Source: Prolixibacteraceae bacterium (GTDB lineage Bacteria; Bacteroidota; Bacteroidia; Bacteroidales; Prolixibacteraceae). From it: a DNA stretch of 64,000 nucleotides. The notes beneath the pieces are model-generated. The model ran no database searches. It was not told the origin of the DNA and worked only from the letters and a program-made list of their open reading frames with translations. Location of the stretch: NCBI GenBank assembly GCA_019459525.1, contig JAIBEY010000077.1, positions 1-64,000 of the forward strand, given 5' to 3'. The translations under genes and the position numbers were made by a program. Below are positions 42,288 to 51,904 of this stretch, piece after piece (position 1 is the stretch's first letter; each line of letters begins with the position of its first letter).

Positions 42288-43163
42288 TTAAACTCCTCTT
42301 TTCCGATACTCTCCCGGCGACATGCCCATCACTTTCCTGAAAACTCTGGAAAAGTAAAACTGGTCGTCGAAACCCATTTCGCGGGCAACATCGGCAATCA
42401 TCCAGCCCGAATTGTCGAGCAGGCGGCAGGCTCGCTGAATTTTAAGCTGGATAAAATAATCGATGGGCGAATGCCCGGTCCTATTCAGGAAAAGACGGGA
42501 ATAATGCGAGGCCGACAAGCCGGTTTCGGTAGCAATTTCGTCCAGCTTCAATTTTTTTGTGAGTTGTTCGAGCATAAAGTTGATGCTTTGTGCAACCGGA
42601 TCTTTTTCGCCCGATTCTTTAATCAGCCTGAACTGGCTCAAATGAGTAAATGATGCCAGCAAATGTGGTAAACACAGGTTCACATATTCGAGTGTTTCTA
42701 CGCTGAAACCGCGATCAAGATTGCGGAATATTTCTGAAAACAGATCAACACGATCGCTGATTCTCGATGTTTTTCCGCGCTCGATAGGCACTAGTTGACC
42801 GGCAAACCTGGCATAACTGCTTGATTTCAGCCCCGAAAAATGAATCCAGTAAATCGACCAGGGATTCTGTTCATCAGAATGGTAGGAGTGCCACATTCCG
42901 GCGGGGATAATAAAATAGTGATCAGCTGATACCAGGTGGGTTGTTTCTTTCAGCCGGATTTCCCCTTGTCCTTCCACGCAGTAAATCAGTATCAACTGGC
43001 GGCTTCCGGCGGGCCGTTCCCTGAAATGAAAACGTGCTTGAGGGTAGTATCCAATATCGGTAATGAATAAGTCTGCAATAAGTGGATTGTTCTTGACTAG
43101 TGACAAAATCCGGTCAGGAATAACAAAGCTGATTTGCCCAGGAAATCCATCTTCTTTTTTCAT
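42288..43163 (-). CDS. AraC-family transcriptional regulator
   Basis: A 291-residue regulator with an N-terminal cupin-like ligand-binding domain (about 25-170, LIYCVEGQGEIRLKETTHLVSADHYFIIPAGMWHSY) and a C-terminal double helix-turn-helix (about 190-290, LSASHYSRLFLNRTGHSPIDYFIQLK and FYFSRVFRKVMGMSPGEYRKR). It is divergent from the sugar porter gene and most likely activates the porter-GH2-DUF5107 operon in response to a sugar. Confidence 0.92.
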   Translation of the reverse strand: MKKEDGFPGQISFVIPDRILSLVKNNPLIADLFITDIGYYPQARFHFRERPAGSRQLILIYCVEGQGEIRLKETTHLVSADHYFIIPAGMWHSYHSDEQNPWSIYWIHFSGLKSSSYARFAGQLVPIERGKTSRISDRVDLFSEIFRNLDRGFSVETLEYVNLCLPHLLASFTHLSQFRLIKESGEKDPVAQSINFMLEQLTKKLKLDEIATETGLSASHYSRLFLNRTGHSPIDYFIQLKIQRACRLLDNSGWMIADVAREMGFDDQFYFSRVFRKVMGMSPGEYRKRGV

Positions 43164-43228
43164 GCGATAAAGATAAAATAATCCATAAATTCATCAAATC
43201 TTTCATTTCCGGAGAGGTGCACAACTGG

Positions 43229-43236
43229 TATTTTTG
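43229..43236 (+). promoter_or_regulatory. -7 box of the sugar porter operon
   Basis: TATTTTTG matches TAnnTTTG. It overlaps a possible TTG start at 43234, so translation should instead begin at the GTG at 43258, leaving a short leader. The -33 region lacks a TTG, as expected where an AraC activator is needed. Confidence 0.5.
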
Positions 43237-43257
43237 TTTCAACTAAATTCTGAACTT

Positions 43258-44640
43258 GTGAGCAAATCGAACTTCAACCGACAATTTCTTCTGGGTATCA
43301 CGCTGGTTTCGGCCATGGGCGGACTTTTATTTGGTTACGACTGGGTGGTAATCGGTGGCGCCAAACCATTTTACGAACGATTTTTTGACATTACCAATTC
43401 GCCTCACCTGCAAGGATGGGCGATGAGTAGTGCTTTGGTTGGCTGCTTGTTTGGAGCAATAATTTCAGGCTACCTCACTGACCGTTTTGGCCGTAAAATT
43501 CCATTAATTATTGCTGCGGCTTTATTTACCATTTCAGCCATTGGAACCGGAGCCGTCGATCTGTTTACTCCCTTTATCGTTTACCGGCTCATTGGAGGTT
43601 TGGGGATCGGATTGGCTTCGGCCATTTCGCCCATGTACATTGCCGAAATCTCACCTGCTCCAATGCGCGGAAGGCTTGTTTCCATCAATCAGCTGACAAT
43701 CGTGATCGGCATTTTGGCTGCGCAAATCATCAATTATCTGATTGCGGAAAAGGTTCCGGAAAGCGCTACCGATATAGAAATCGTTCAGTCGTGGAACGGC
43801 CGAGTGGGGTGGCGCTGGATGTTTTGGGCAGAAACTGCTCCGGCACTTGCATTTTTTGTGCTGGCCTTTTTTATTCCTGAAAGTCCCCGCTTCCTGGCTA
43901 AATCAGGCAAATCGGAAGCTGCTTTTTCAATTTTGAAACGAATTGGTGGGCGCGATTATGCCATTCAGGAACAGAAAGAAATTGCTGAAACGTTGCACGG
44001 TTCGGATTCGAAAATCGACTGGAAAGCACTGAAATCGAAAAAAGTACGGCCAGTTTTGGTTTTGGGAATTGTTTTGGCAGTTTTCCAGCAATGGTGCGGC
44101 ATCAATGTGATTTTCAATTACGCCGAAGAAATTTTCACTTCAGCCGGTTATTCAGTTGGCGACATGCTTTTCAATATTGTGATTACCGGAACCGTGAACC
44201 TGATTTTTACTTTGCTGGCTATGCGCATGGTGGATAGCTGGGGGCGTCGCAAACTGATGCTGTTCGGTTCAATTGGTCTGGCAGTAATTTATCTGCTGCT
44301 CGGAACCAGTTATTTTTTCGAACTAAAAGGTTTGGCTATTCTGATTTTGGTCATGCTTGCCATTGCCACTTATGCCATGACACTGGCACCGATAACCTGG
44401 GTGGTTCTTTCCGAAATATTTCCGAATAAAATACGTGGAGCTGCCATGGCTTTGGCAACTACAGCTTTATGGAGTGGCTGTTTTGTCCTTACTTACACCT
44501 TCCCAATCCTGAATAAACTGCTGGATGCCAGCGGAACATTCTGGTTATACGCTTTTATTTGTTTGTCAGGCTTCCTATTTATCCTGAAACGACTTCCGGA
44601 GACCAAAGGAAAAAGTCTGGAAGAAATTGAAAAAATGTAG
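43258..44640 (+). CDS. MFS sugar porter
   Basis: A 460-residue, twelve-helix transporter of the sugar porter family (XylE/GalP/GLUT type). Family signatures: GGLLFGYDWVVIGG in helix 1, GYLTDRFGRK between helices 2 and 3, YIAEISPAPMRGRLVS, PESPRFLAKSGK, QQWCGINVIFNYAE in helix 7, and LPETKGKSLEEIEK at the end. It imports a monosaccharide, probably by proton symport. The GTG at 43258 is chosen because the longer frame begins inside the promoter box. The GH2 gene follows after 91 bp on the same strand. Confidence 0.9.
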   Translation: MSKSNFNRQFLLGITLVSAMGGLLFGYDWVVIGGAKPFYERFFDITNSPHLQGWAMSSALVGCLFGAIISGYLTDRFGRKIPLIIAAALFTISAIGTGAVDLFTPFIVYRLIGGLGIGLASAISPMYIAEISPAPMRGRLVSINQLTIVIGILAAQIINYLIAEKVPESATDIEIVQSWNGRVGWRWMFWAETAPALAFFVLAFFIPESPRFLAKSGKSEAAFSILKRIGGRDYAIQEQKEIAETLHGSDSKIDWKALKSKKVRPVLVLGIVLAVFQQWCGINVIFNYAEEIFTSAGYSVGDMLFNIVITGTVNLIFTLLAMRMVDSWGRRKLMLFGSIGLAVIYLLLGTSYFFELKGLAILILVMLAIATYAMTLAPITWVVLSEIFPNKIRGAAMALATTALWSGCFVLTYTFPILNKLLDASGTFWLYAFICLSGFLFILKRLPETKGKSLEEIEKM

Positions 44641-44651
44641 AATTTTAAAAT

Positions 44652-44716
44652 AACCACATAGGGCACAATAGAATTTAGTCAGGAATAAACTATGTGTTTT
44701 ATGTGTCTATGTGGTT
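44652..44716. repeat. Inverted repeat between porter and GH2 genes
   Basis: AACCACATAG and CTATGTGGTT form outer arms, with further CTATGTG/ATGTGT words inside. It may shape the mRNA between the two genes or be a REP-like element. Confidence 0.5.
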
Positions 44717-44731
44717 CAAAAACAATAAAAT

Positions 44732-47557
44732 ATGAAAATAAAATTGTTCGTTATTTTAGCATTGGCAATACTAGTTGGTGCCTGCCAAAAACCTGCGCAA
44801 CAACAAAAAATCGATCTTTCCGGAACCTGGAAATTTGCGATGGATCCTTCAGATAAAGGTATTTCTGAAAGTTGGTTCAATCGGAGTTTAACTGATACAC
44901 TGACCTTACCCGGATCGCTCACTTCCAATGGCATAGGCGACGACATCACCTTAAAAACCCCGTGGATTGGTCAAATTGTTGACAGTTCGTTTTATAAAGA
45001 TCCGGAATACGCCAAATTTCGTGAGCCGGGTAACATCAAAATCCCTTTCTGGCTGCAGCCAGTGAAATATTACAAAGGTGCCGCGTGGTATCAGAAAGAA
45101 GTAACTATTCCTGAAGACTGGGATGGACAGTCTGTTGGTTTGTTCCTCGAACGCTGCCATTGGGAAAGCCGTTTGTGGGTTGACAATAAGGAGGTGGGTA
45201 TGCAAAATTCGCTCGGAACCCCACATCAATACGACCTGACCGATTTCCTGACTCCCGGCAAGCACCGACTGACTTTGTGTATCGACAATCGGGTGAAAGA
45301 CTTTGATCCTGGCGTAAACTCGCATAGTATTTCTGACCATACCCAAAGCAACTGGAATGGAGCAGTGGGGCAATTGTATCTCGAAGCACGGCCCATGGTG
45401 AAAATCCGGAATATTCAGGTTTATCCTGATGTTCAGAATAAAAAGATAGTCGTAAAAGTAAAGGTTCAGAACCTGGCAGGAAAAACGACTTCTGCCAAAC
45501 TGAATCTGGCGGTGACTGAAAATTCGCAGAAAGAATCAGCAGAGTTTAAGTTGAAGGAGGGTGAAAATGTATTGGAAATGAGCCTCGATATGGGTGCAGA
45601 TGTCAAACTTTGGAACGAGTTCCATCCGAACATTTATAAACTGGAAGCCAGTTTAAATGATAAAACTTCGGGGCAAACCGATGTTTTAAGCACCACTTTT
45701 GGAATGCGCGAGTTTAAAACCGCTGGCAAACAAATCCTGATTAACGATCAGCCAACTTTCCTGCGAGGAACTTTGGAATGCGCCATCTTCCCCAAAACGG
45801 GTTATCCGTCCACAGATGTGGAGGAGTGGCTGCGTATTTTCAATGTTTGCCGTGCTCACGGGCTCAACCATATGCGTTTTCATTCCTGGTGTCCACCAAA
45901 AGCCGCTTTCGATGCTGCCGACCAAACCGGTTTTTACCTGCATGTGGAAGCATCGTCATGGGCCAATCAATCGACCACTTTAGGCGATGGAAAACCGTTT
46001 GACAAGTATTTGTACGAAGAAAGTGAACGTATGATGGCAGAATATGGTAACCATCCGTCGTTTTGTATGTTTGTCTATGGCAACGAACCGGGGGGGCCAA
46101 ATCAGCATAAATTCCTTACTGAATTTGTCAACTTCTGGAAAAGCAAAGACAGCCGCCGCATTTACACTTCCGGAGCTGGCTGGCCCAATCTGCCGGTTAA
46201 CGATTTTCTTAGCGACTCCAATCCACGAATTCAAGGCTGGGGACAGGAATTGAAAAGCGTGATCAACGGCGAAGCTCCGCGATCGGATTACGACTGGTCG
46301 ACGTACAATGCCAAATTTCCGCAGCCGATTGTCAGTCACGAAATTGGCCAATGGTGTGTATATCCGAATTTCAGGGAAATTGCCAAATACGACGGGGTGC
46401 TGAAAGCCCGCAACTTCGAACTTTTTCAGGAAACACTGAAAGATCACGGCATGGCTCAACTGGCCGACAGCTTTTTACTGGCCTCCGGAAAATTACAAGC
46501 GCTTTGCTATAAGGCCGATATTGAAGCAGCTTTACGAACCAAGGATTTTGGCGGTTTCCAGTTGCTCGACTTGCACGATTTTCCTGGTCAGGGAACCGCT
46601 TTGGTGGGCGTGCTCGATCCGTTCTGGGGCGAAAAAGGATATGTTTCTCCGGCTGAATACAATCGTTTCTGTAATTCAACTGTTCCGCTGGCGCGAATGA
46701 AAAAACTCATTTTTACTAATAACGAAACTTTTGAAGCGGCTGTTGAGCTTGCTCACTATGGTGATGGCCCAATTGCAGCCAGCACTCCTGAATGGAAAAT
46801 AACCGACAGAACCGGAAAGCTGATTCAGTCGGGTAAATTTGCGCAAACCGATATTCCGTTGGGTAATGGCTTTAAATTGGGTGACGTTTTGTTTCCGCTG
46901 TCATCCATTACTTCTCCTGAAAAACTTGTTCTGGAAGTTTCTGTTAACGGGAAAAGCAACAGTTGGGATTTCTGGGTGTATCCGGCGAAAAAGGAAACGA
47001 TTCCAGGAGAAGAAAATATCCGGGTAGTTCAGAAACTGGACGCCCAAACGACTCAATTCCTGAAAAATGGTGGTACAGTTCTGTTGAATCTGAAAAAGGG
47101 AACGCTTTCAAAAGAAATGGGTGGCGACATCAAAATCGGGTTTTCAAGTATTTTCTGGAACACGGCCTGGACGAAAGGACAAGCACCACACACGCTGGGC
47201 GTTTTGGTTAATGCGAACCATCCGGCACTGGCAGCTTTCCCGACCGAATACCACAGCAATTACCAATGGTGGGACGCCATGAGTCATTCAGGAGCAATTA
47301 ACCTGACCAGTTTTCCGGCAGAGATTAAACCCGTTGTCCGTGTCATTGATGACTGGGTGACCAACCGTCCGCTGGCCTTGGTTTTCGAAGCCAAAGTTGG
47401 TAAAGGCAAAATCCTGATTTCGGGAATTGATCTGACTTCCGATCTGGGCAAACGACCTGAAGCACAGCAACTGCTTTTCAGCCTGAAAAAATACATGGTT
47501 GGCGGCAGTTTCGATCCTAAAGTTGAAGTGACTTCTGAACAGATCAAAAAACTTTAG
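44732..47557 (+). CDS. GH2-family glycoside hydrolase lipoprotein
   Basis: A 941-residue lipoprotein (lipobox LVGAC, Cys18) with the GH2 layout: sugar-binding beta-sandwich (about 25-210, DLSGTWKFAMDPSD and WYQKEVTIPEDW), immunoglobulin-like domain (about 215-320), TIM barrel (about 325-620) and a C-terminal extension. The acid/base Glu is in FVYGNEPGGPN and the nucleophile is likely the Glu of VSHEIGQWC. Substrate specificity (galactoside, glucuronide, mannoside or other) cannot be read. The context with a sugar porter and AraC regulator suggests it releases the monosaccharide that the porter imports. Confidence 0.88.
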   Translation: MKIKLFVILALAILVGACQKPAQQQKIDLSGTWKFAMDPSDKGISESWFNRSLTDTLTLPGSLTSNGIGDDITLKTPWIGQIVDSSFYKDPEYAKFREPGNIKIPFWLQPVKYYKGAAWYQKEVTIPEDWDGQSVGLFLERCHWESRLWVDNKEVGMQNSLGTPHQYDLTDFLTPGKHRLTLCIDNRVKDFDPGVNSHSISDHTQSNWNGAVGQLYLEARPMVKIRNIQVYPDVQNKKIVVKVKVQNLAGKTTSAKLNLAVTENSQKESAEFKLKEGENVLEMSLDMGADVKLWNEFHPNIYKLEASLNDKTSGQTDVLSTTFGMREFKTAGKQILINDQPTFLRGTLECAIFPKTGYPSTDVEEWLRIFNVCRAHGLNHMRFHSWCPPKAAFDAADQTGFYLHVEASSWANQSTTLGDGKPFDKYLYEESERMMAEYGNHPSFCMFVYGNEPGGPNQHKFLTEFVNFWKSKDSRRIYTSGAGWPNLPVNDFLSDSNPRIQGWGQELKSVINGEAPRSDYDWSTYNAKFPQPIVSHEIGQWCVYPNFREIAKYDGVLKARNFELFQETLKDHGMAQLADSFLLASGKLQALCYKADIEAALRTKDFGGFQLLDLHDFPGQGTALVGVLDPFWGEKGYVSPAEYNRFCNSTVPLARMKKLIFTNNETFEAAVELAHYGDGPIAASTPEWKITDRTGKLIQSGKFAQTDIPLGNGFKLGDVLFPLSSITSPEKLVLEVSVNGKSNSWDFWVYPAKKETIPGEENIRVVQKLDAQTTQFLKNGGTVLLNLKKGTLSKEMGGDIKIGFSSIFWNTAWTKGQAPHTLGVLVNANHPALAAFPTEYHSNYQWWDAMSHSGAINLTSFPAEIKPVVRVIDDWVTNRPLALVFEAKVGKGKILISGIDLTSDLGKRPEAQQLLFSLKKYMVGGSFDPKVEVTSEQIKKL

Positions 47558-47658
47558 CCCCATCCCCAACCCTTCCCCGAGAGGGACGGGAGCAGAGTGG
47601 AGGATGTTCATGAGGTAAATAGATATAACGAAAAAATTAACAAATTCCTTTTTCTGCA

Positions 47659-47693
47659 CCCCGTTTTCGGAGGGTTGGAGGGAGGCTTTTAAG
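47659..47693. repeat. G/C-rich REP-like element, intergenic copy
   Basis: A CCCC..TTCGGAGGG..TTGG.GGGAGGCTTTT-type element, 9 nt before the next start codon. The same element recurs in frame inside the following gene at 47731-47761 and 48993-49032. A related sequence in the opposite orientation lies at about 47557-47600. Confidence 0.7.
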
Positions 47694-47701
47694 AAAAATC
47701 A

Positions 47702-50700
47702 ATGACCAAATTAATAAGTGATTTCCTAAACTCCCCTCCCTCGGAGGGGTTGGGGGAGGCTCGCGCCTGGAATGAGAAAGTAATTATCCCCACTTACGGA
47801 ATCGGAAAACCGGAGAAAAATCCCATGTTTCTGGAAAAACGGGTTTATCAGGGAAGCAGCGGGGTTGTTTACCCGCATCCGGTGATTGAAAAAATTCTCG
47901 ACGAGAAAGTGGACAAAGAATGGAATGCCGTTTACCTCGAAAATCAATATTTGAAAATCATGATTTTGCCGGAATTAGGCGGACGTGTTCAGATGGCTTA
48001 CGACAAAACCAAACAGCGCCATTTCATCTATTACAATCAGGTGATTAAACCGGCTTTGGTTGGTTTGACCGGTCCATGGATTTCAGGAGGATTGGAATTT
48101 AACTGGCCGCAACATCATCGTCCGTCAACTTACGATGCAGTCGATTATTGCATTGAAGAAAATGCCGATGGTAGCGTGACTGTTTGGTGCAGCGAAGTGG
48201 AGCGTATGTTCCGCACCCGTGGTATGGCTGGTTTTACGCTGCATCCGGATAAAGCGTACCTCGAAATAAAAGTAAAACTGTATAACCGCACCAATCATTC
48301 GCAGACTTTCCTTTGGTGGGCTAATCCGGCAGTGAAAGTGAACGACCACTATCAATCGGTTTTTCCGCCCGATGTGAATGCCGTTTTTGATCATGGCAAA
48401 CGCGATGTTTCCGAATTCCCGATAGCCAAAGGAACGTACTACAAGATTGATTATTCGCCCGGAACTGATATTTCTCGCTACAAAAATATTCCAGTGCCCA
48501 CTTCGTACATGGCTGTTAACTCGAAATACAATTTCGTGGGCGGTTACGAAAACGACAGCAAAGGCGGACTGTTGCACGTGGCCAACCGCCATGTTTCGCC
48601 CGGAAAGAAGCAGTGGACCTGGGGTCATGGAGATTTTGGCCGTGCCTGGGACCGTAACCTGACCGATGAAGATGGTCCGTACATTGAGTTGATGTGTGGC
48701 GTTTATACCGACAATCAGCCCGATTTTTCGTGGCTGATGCCCGGTGAAGAAAAAGCTTTCAGCCAGTATTTTATGCCTTACCGCGATTTGGGTGTGGTGA
48801 AGAACGCCACCAAAGAAGCGATGGTTAATTTGGATGTTGAAGGCGATAGAGTGATTGTAAAAGCATATACCACAGGAACTTATTCCAATTCAAAAGTTAT
48901 CCTGAAATGTGATGATAAAGTAGTTTTTGAAGATACATTCGATTTCCATCCGGCAACTTCTTATGAGAAAACTACAACGTATGGTGTGGCCCAAAAGCCC
49001 CCTCTTTCGGAGGAGGTTGGAGGAGGCTTTTCTGTTTCGATTGTTTCCGCTGAAGGCAAAATTCTGGTTGACTGGAAATCCGAATCCGATACCAACCGCG
49101 AGATTCCCGAAGCTGCCAAACCAGCATTGCTTCCGGCAGAAATTGACAGTAACGAGCAATTGTACCTTACCGGATTGCATCTGGAACAATATCGGCACGC
49201 GACTTACGATCCGCGCGATTATTATTTGGAAGCTTTGTGTCGTGATCCAAAGGACAGTCGCTGCAACAATGCGATGGGTTTGTGGCTATTGCGCCGCGGA
49301 CAATTTGCTAAAGCCGAAACTTATTTCAGAAAGGCCATTGAAACCTTGACTCAGCGAAATCCGAACCCGATTGATGGAGAATCCTATTTCAATTTGGGAT
49401 TGACTTTGGGATTTTTGGGCAGAGATGATGAAGCTTTCGATGCCTTTTATAAATCGGTATGGAACGCTGCCTGGATGGACAGTGGCTATTTTCAGCTTGC
49501 CCGCATTGCCGCGAAAAAGCAAAACTGGGACGAAGCTTTGGAACTCATCGACCGTTCGCTCATTCGCAACTGGCATAACCATAAAGCTCGTCAACTCAAA
49601 GTGAGCATCCTCCGGAAATTGGGACAAACCGCTACCGCAGAAAAACTAATTGAAGAGTCTCTGGCTCTGGATAAATTCAACTTCGGAGTTTTATTCGAGA
49701 AATGCCTTATGAAACCTGTCAGGTTTGAAGAGTTAACAACTCTCATCCGCGCAAACATTCACACCTACATCGAGTTTGCCCTCGATTTTGCTTTTGCCGG
49801 ATTGTTTGATGAAGCAATAGAACTGATCAATATTGGTATCGAAGAACAGAAAGACCTGTCGGTTTACCCAATGGCGCTTTATTGCAAGGCGTGGTTTGAG
49901 GCTCAAAACGGTGATCAAATAGCTTCAGAAATAACACTTAAGCAAGCAGCCAAAGCTTGCTCCGACTATTGTTTTCCAAATCAGGCTGAAGCTGTTGTGG
50001 TTCTGGAATGGGCAAAAAAACAAAATCCGACCGATTCGAAAGCGCCTTATTATTTGGGTAATTTCTGGTACCATGCACGTCAGTATGATGAAGCCGTTGC
50101 GAACTGGGAATTGTCAGCAAAACTGGATGACAGTTTTCCAACCGTTCACCGAAATCTGGCTTTGTCCTATTTTAATAAGCAAAACGAAACTCAAAAAGCT
50201 TTGTCCGAACTCGAAAAAGCATTTAGCTTGGATGAAACAGATTCGCGCATTTTGATGGAATTGGATCAGTTGTATAAACGCCTGAATTATCCGCCGGAAG
50301 TTCGCCTGCAAAAATTGGAGAAATATCCGGAATTGGTTGCCGATCGTGATGACTTGTACCTCGAACGTGCAACTTTCTACAATCAGCTTGGACAGTGTGA
50401 AAAAGCTTTTGAATTAATTATGACACGCAAATTCCATCCGTGGGAAGGTGGCGAAGGCAAGGTAACCGGGCAGTATGTTTTCAGCCTGACAGAAATGGCG
50501 AAGAAAGCGATTCAGGAGAAAGAATATGAAAATGCTGTTGATCTTTTAACCAAAGCACAAACTTATCCGGAGAATTTGGGTGAAGGAAAATTGTACGGGG
50601 CGCAGGAGAATGCCATTTTTTACTGGCTTGGGAATGCTTATTCGGGTTTGGGAGAAACCGAAAAAGCTTGCCAATGTTGGGAAATGGCTTCATCAGGAAT

Positions 50701-50983
50701 AAGCGAACCCGTACCCGCGATTTTTTACAACGATCAGCAACCCGACACGATCTATTTTCAGGGTTTGGCTTTGATCAAACTTGGACGGAAAAACGAAGCT
50801 GTGGCGCGTTTTAATAAACTGATCAGCTTCGGGAAAGAACATCTGAATGATGAATTTAAACTCGATTATTTCGCGGTTTCATTGCCTGATTTGCAGATTT
50901 GGGACGATGACCTGACCAAACGAAACCAGCAAAACTGTATGAATTTGATTGAATTGGGAGAAGAAGGATTGGCGAAGATTTGA
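47702..50983 (+). CDS. DUF5107 and tetratricopeptide-repeat protein
   Basis: A 1093-residue protein without a signal peptide, hence cytoplasmic. Residues about 25-345 are DUF5107, a galactose-mutarotase-like beta-sandwich (NPMFLEKRVYQGSSGVVYP, LPELGGRVQMAYD, GGLEFNWPQHHRPSTYD). The rest (about 500-1060) is TPR helices (AMGLWLLRRGQFAKAETYFRKAIE and later repeats). Such proteins accompany sugar clusters and may process or sense a sugar. Two stretches, PPSEGLGEA near residue 12 and KPPLSEEVGGGF near residue 432, are encoded by a G/C-rich repeat also present upstream. The 47702 ATG places the first repeat in the N-terminus; a later start is not obvious. Confidence 0.85.
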   Translation: MTKLISDFLNSPPSEGLGEARAWNEKVIIPTYGIGKPEKNPMFLEKRVYQGSSGVVYPHPVIEKILDEKVDKEWNAVYLENQYLKIMILPELGGRVQMAYDKTKQRHFIYYNQVIKPALVGLTGPWISGGLEFNWPQHHRPSTYDAVDYCIEENADGSVTVWCSEVERMFRTRGMAGFTLHPDKAYLEIKVKLYNRTNHSQTFLWWANPAVKVNDHYQSVFPPDVNAVFDHGKRDVSEFPIAKGTYYKIDYSPGTDISRYKNIPVPTSYMAVNSKYNFVGGYENDSKGGLLHVANRHVSPGKKQWTWGHGDFGRAWDRNLTDEDGPYIELMCGVYTDNQPDFSWLMPGEEKAFSQYFMPYRDLGVVKNATKEAMVNLDVEGDRVIVKAYTTGTYSNSKVILKCDDKVVFEDTFDFHPATSYEKTTTYGVAQKPPLSEEVGGGFSVSIVSAEGKILVDWKSESDTNREIPEAAKPALLPAEIDSNEQLYLTGLHLEQYRHATYDPRDYYLEALCRDPKDSRCNNAMGLWLLRRGQFAKAETYFRKAIETLTQRNPNPIDGESYFNLGLTLGFLGRDDEAFDAFYKSVWNAAWMDSGYFQLARIAAKKQNWDEALELIDRSLIRNWHNHKARQLKVSILRKLGQTATAEKLIEESLALDKFNFGVLFEKCLMKPVRFEELTTLIRANIHTYIEFALDFAFAGLFDEAIELINIGIEEQKDLSVYPMALYCKAWFEAQNGDQIASEITLKQAAKACSDYCFPNQAEAVVVLEWAKKQNPTDSKAPYYLGNFWYHARQYDEAVANWELSAKLDDSFPTVHRNLALSYFNKQNETQKALSELEKAFSLDETDSRILMELDQLYKRLNYPPEVRLQKLEKYPELVADRDDLYLERATFYNQLGQCEKAFELIMTRKFHPWEGGEGKVTGQYVFSLTEMAKKAIQEKEYENAVDLLTKAQTYPENLGEGKLYGAQENAIFYWLGNAYSGLGETEKACQCWEMASSGISEPVPAIFYNDQQPDTIYFQGLALIKLGRKNEAVARFNKLISFGKEHLNDEFKLDYFAVSLPDLQIWDDDLTKRNQQNCMNLIELGEEGLAKI
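47731..47761 (+). repeat. G/C-rich REP-like element in frame near the DUF5107 N-terminus
   Basis: CTCCCCTCC..GGAGGGGTTG arms, closely related to the intergenic copy 70 bp upstream. It encodes the SPPSEGLGEA stretch, not expected of the family N-terminus. Confidence 0.75.
48993..49032 (+). repeat. G/C-rich REP-like element in frame inside DUF5107-TPR gene
   Basis: Ends AAAAGCC and GGCTTTT are inverted; the inner part is CCCTC..TTTCGGAGGAGG. It encodes KPPLSEEVGGGF between the mutarotase-like and TPR parts and keeps the frame open. Confidence 0.8.
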
Positions 50984-50998
50984 AATTCTGAGGAATAG

Positions 50999-51030
50999 TT
51001 GCAGAGACGCGATGAATCTCGTCTCTGCAA
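50999..51030. repeat. Palindrome between DUF5107-TPR and map
   Basis: TTGCAGAGACG pairs with CGTCTCTGCAA around GCGATGAATCT-type centre with one mismatch. It sits between convergent stops and belongs to the same family as 23209-23238. Probably works as a bidirectional terminator. Confidence 0.75.
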
Positions 51031-51037
51031 AAAATAG

Positions 51038-51808
51038 TTAATATTCTCCGGTAACATCCGTCAGCACTTCGCATCCGGTTTCGGTAATCAGGATGGTGTG
51101 TTCGAACTGAGCGGAAAGTTTTTTGTCCACTGTACGGGCGGTCCATTTGTCTGTTTTGTCCACAATTGTTCCGGCACGTCCTTCATTAATCATGGGTTCA
51201 ATAGTGAAAGTCATTCCCGGTTTCATATACGGCCCGGTATTTCGGCGCGAGGTGTGGTCAATCTGCGGCTCTTCGTGGAAATGTACGCCAACTCCATGTC
51301 CGCAAAATTCGTAAACCACGCTAAAACCTTTGGCTTTGGCATATTTACTAATCGCAAAACCGATGTTTCCGAATTGATTTCCAGGCTTTACCTGTTGAAT
51401 GCCAAGTTCGAGGCAATGTTTGGTTACCTCAATCAGTTCGAGGGCAAGAGGTGAAACTTCACCAACAGTAAACATCTTGCTCGTGTCGCCATAATAACCA
51501 TCCAAAATAGTGGTCACATCAATATTCAGGATATCGCCGTTTTTCAGAATGGTATTTTCTGAAGGTATTCCGTGGCAAACCACTTCGTTAAGAGAAATAC
51601 AGCTCGATTTCGGATAACCGCCATAACCCAGAGTTGCCGGAATGGCACCGTTCTTGCGTATAAATGCTTCAATTTTCTGATCTAAAAATTCGGTTGATAC
51701 GCCTTCTTTCACGAATTCGGCAATATATTCCAATGTTTGTCCGGCCAGCTTGCTGCTTTTTCTGATTCCCTCAATCTGGTCTGGCGTTTTTATGATAATT
51801 TTTTCCAT
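51038..51808 (-). CDS. map: Type I methionine aminopeptidase
   Basis: A 256-residue pita-bread metallopeptidase that removes the initiator Met from new proteins. Metal ligands are Asp97, Asp108, His171, Glu204 and Glu236, and His79 is the substrate-binding residue (VVCHGIPS). Length and order match the bacterial enzyme. The gene is divergent from the acyl-ACP thioesterase gene over about 96 bp. Confidence 0.95.
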   Translation of the reverse strand: MEKIIIKTPDQIEGIRKSSKLAGQTLEYIAEFVKEGVSTEFLDQKIEAFIRKNGAIPATLGYGGYPKSSCISLNEVVCHGIPSENTILKNGDILNIDVTTILDGYYGDTSKMFTVGEVSPLALELIEVTKHCLELGIQQVKPGNQFGNIGFAISKYAKAKGFSVVYEFCGHGVGVHFHEEPQIDHTSRRNTGPYMKPGMTFTIEPMINEGRAGTIVDKTDKWTARTVDKKLSAQFEHTILITETGCEVLTDVTGEY

Positions 51809-51904
51809 TTAAATTCTAAATTTTGTGCAAAAGTCGTTAAATCGATTGATTAATCAAAACTGAACAATAGATTTGCACAAAGGTTTAAAACTTCTCTTGC
51901 GAAA

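Noticed and set aside
43234-43257. TTG start of the MFS porter
   Set aside because: Overlaps the predicted -7 box, so it would not be in the transcript.
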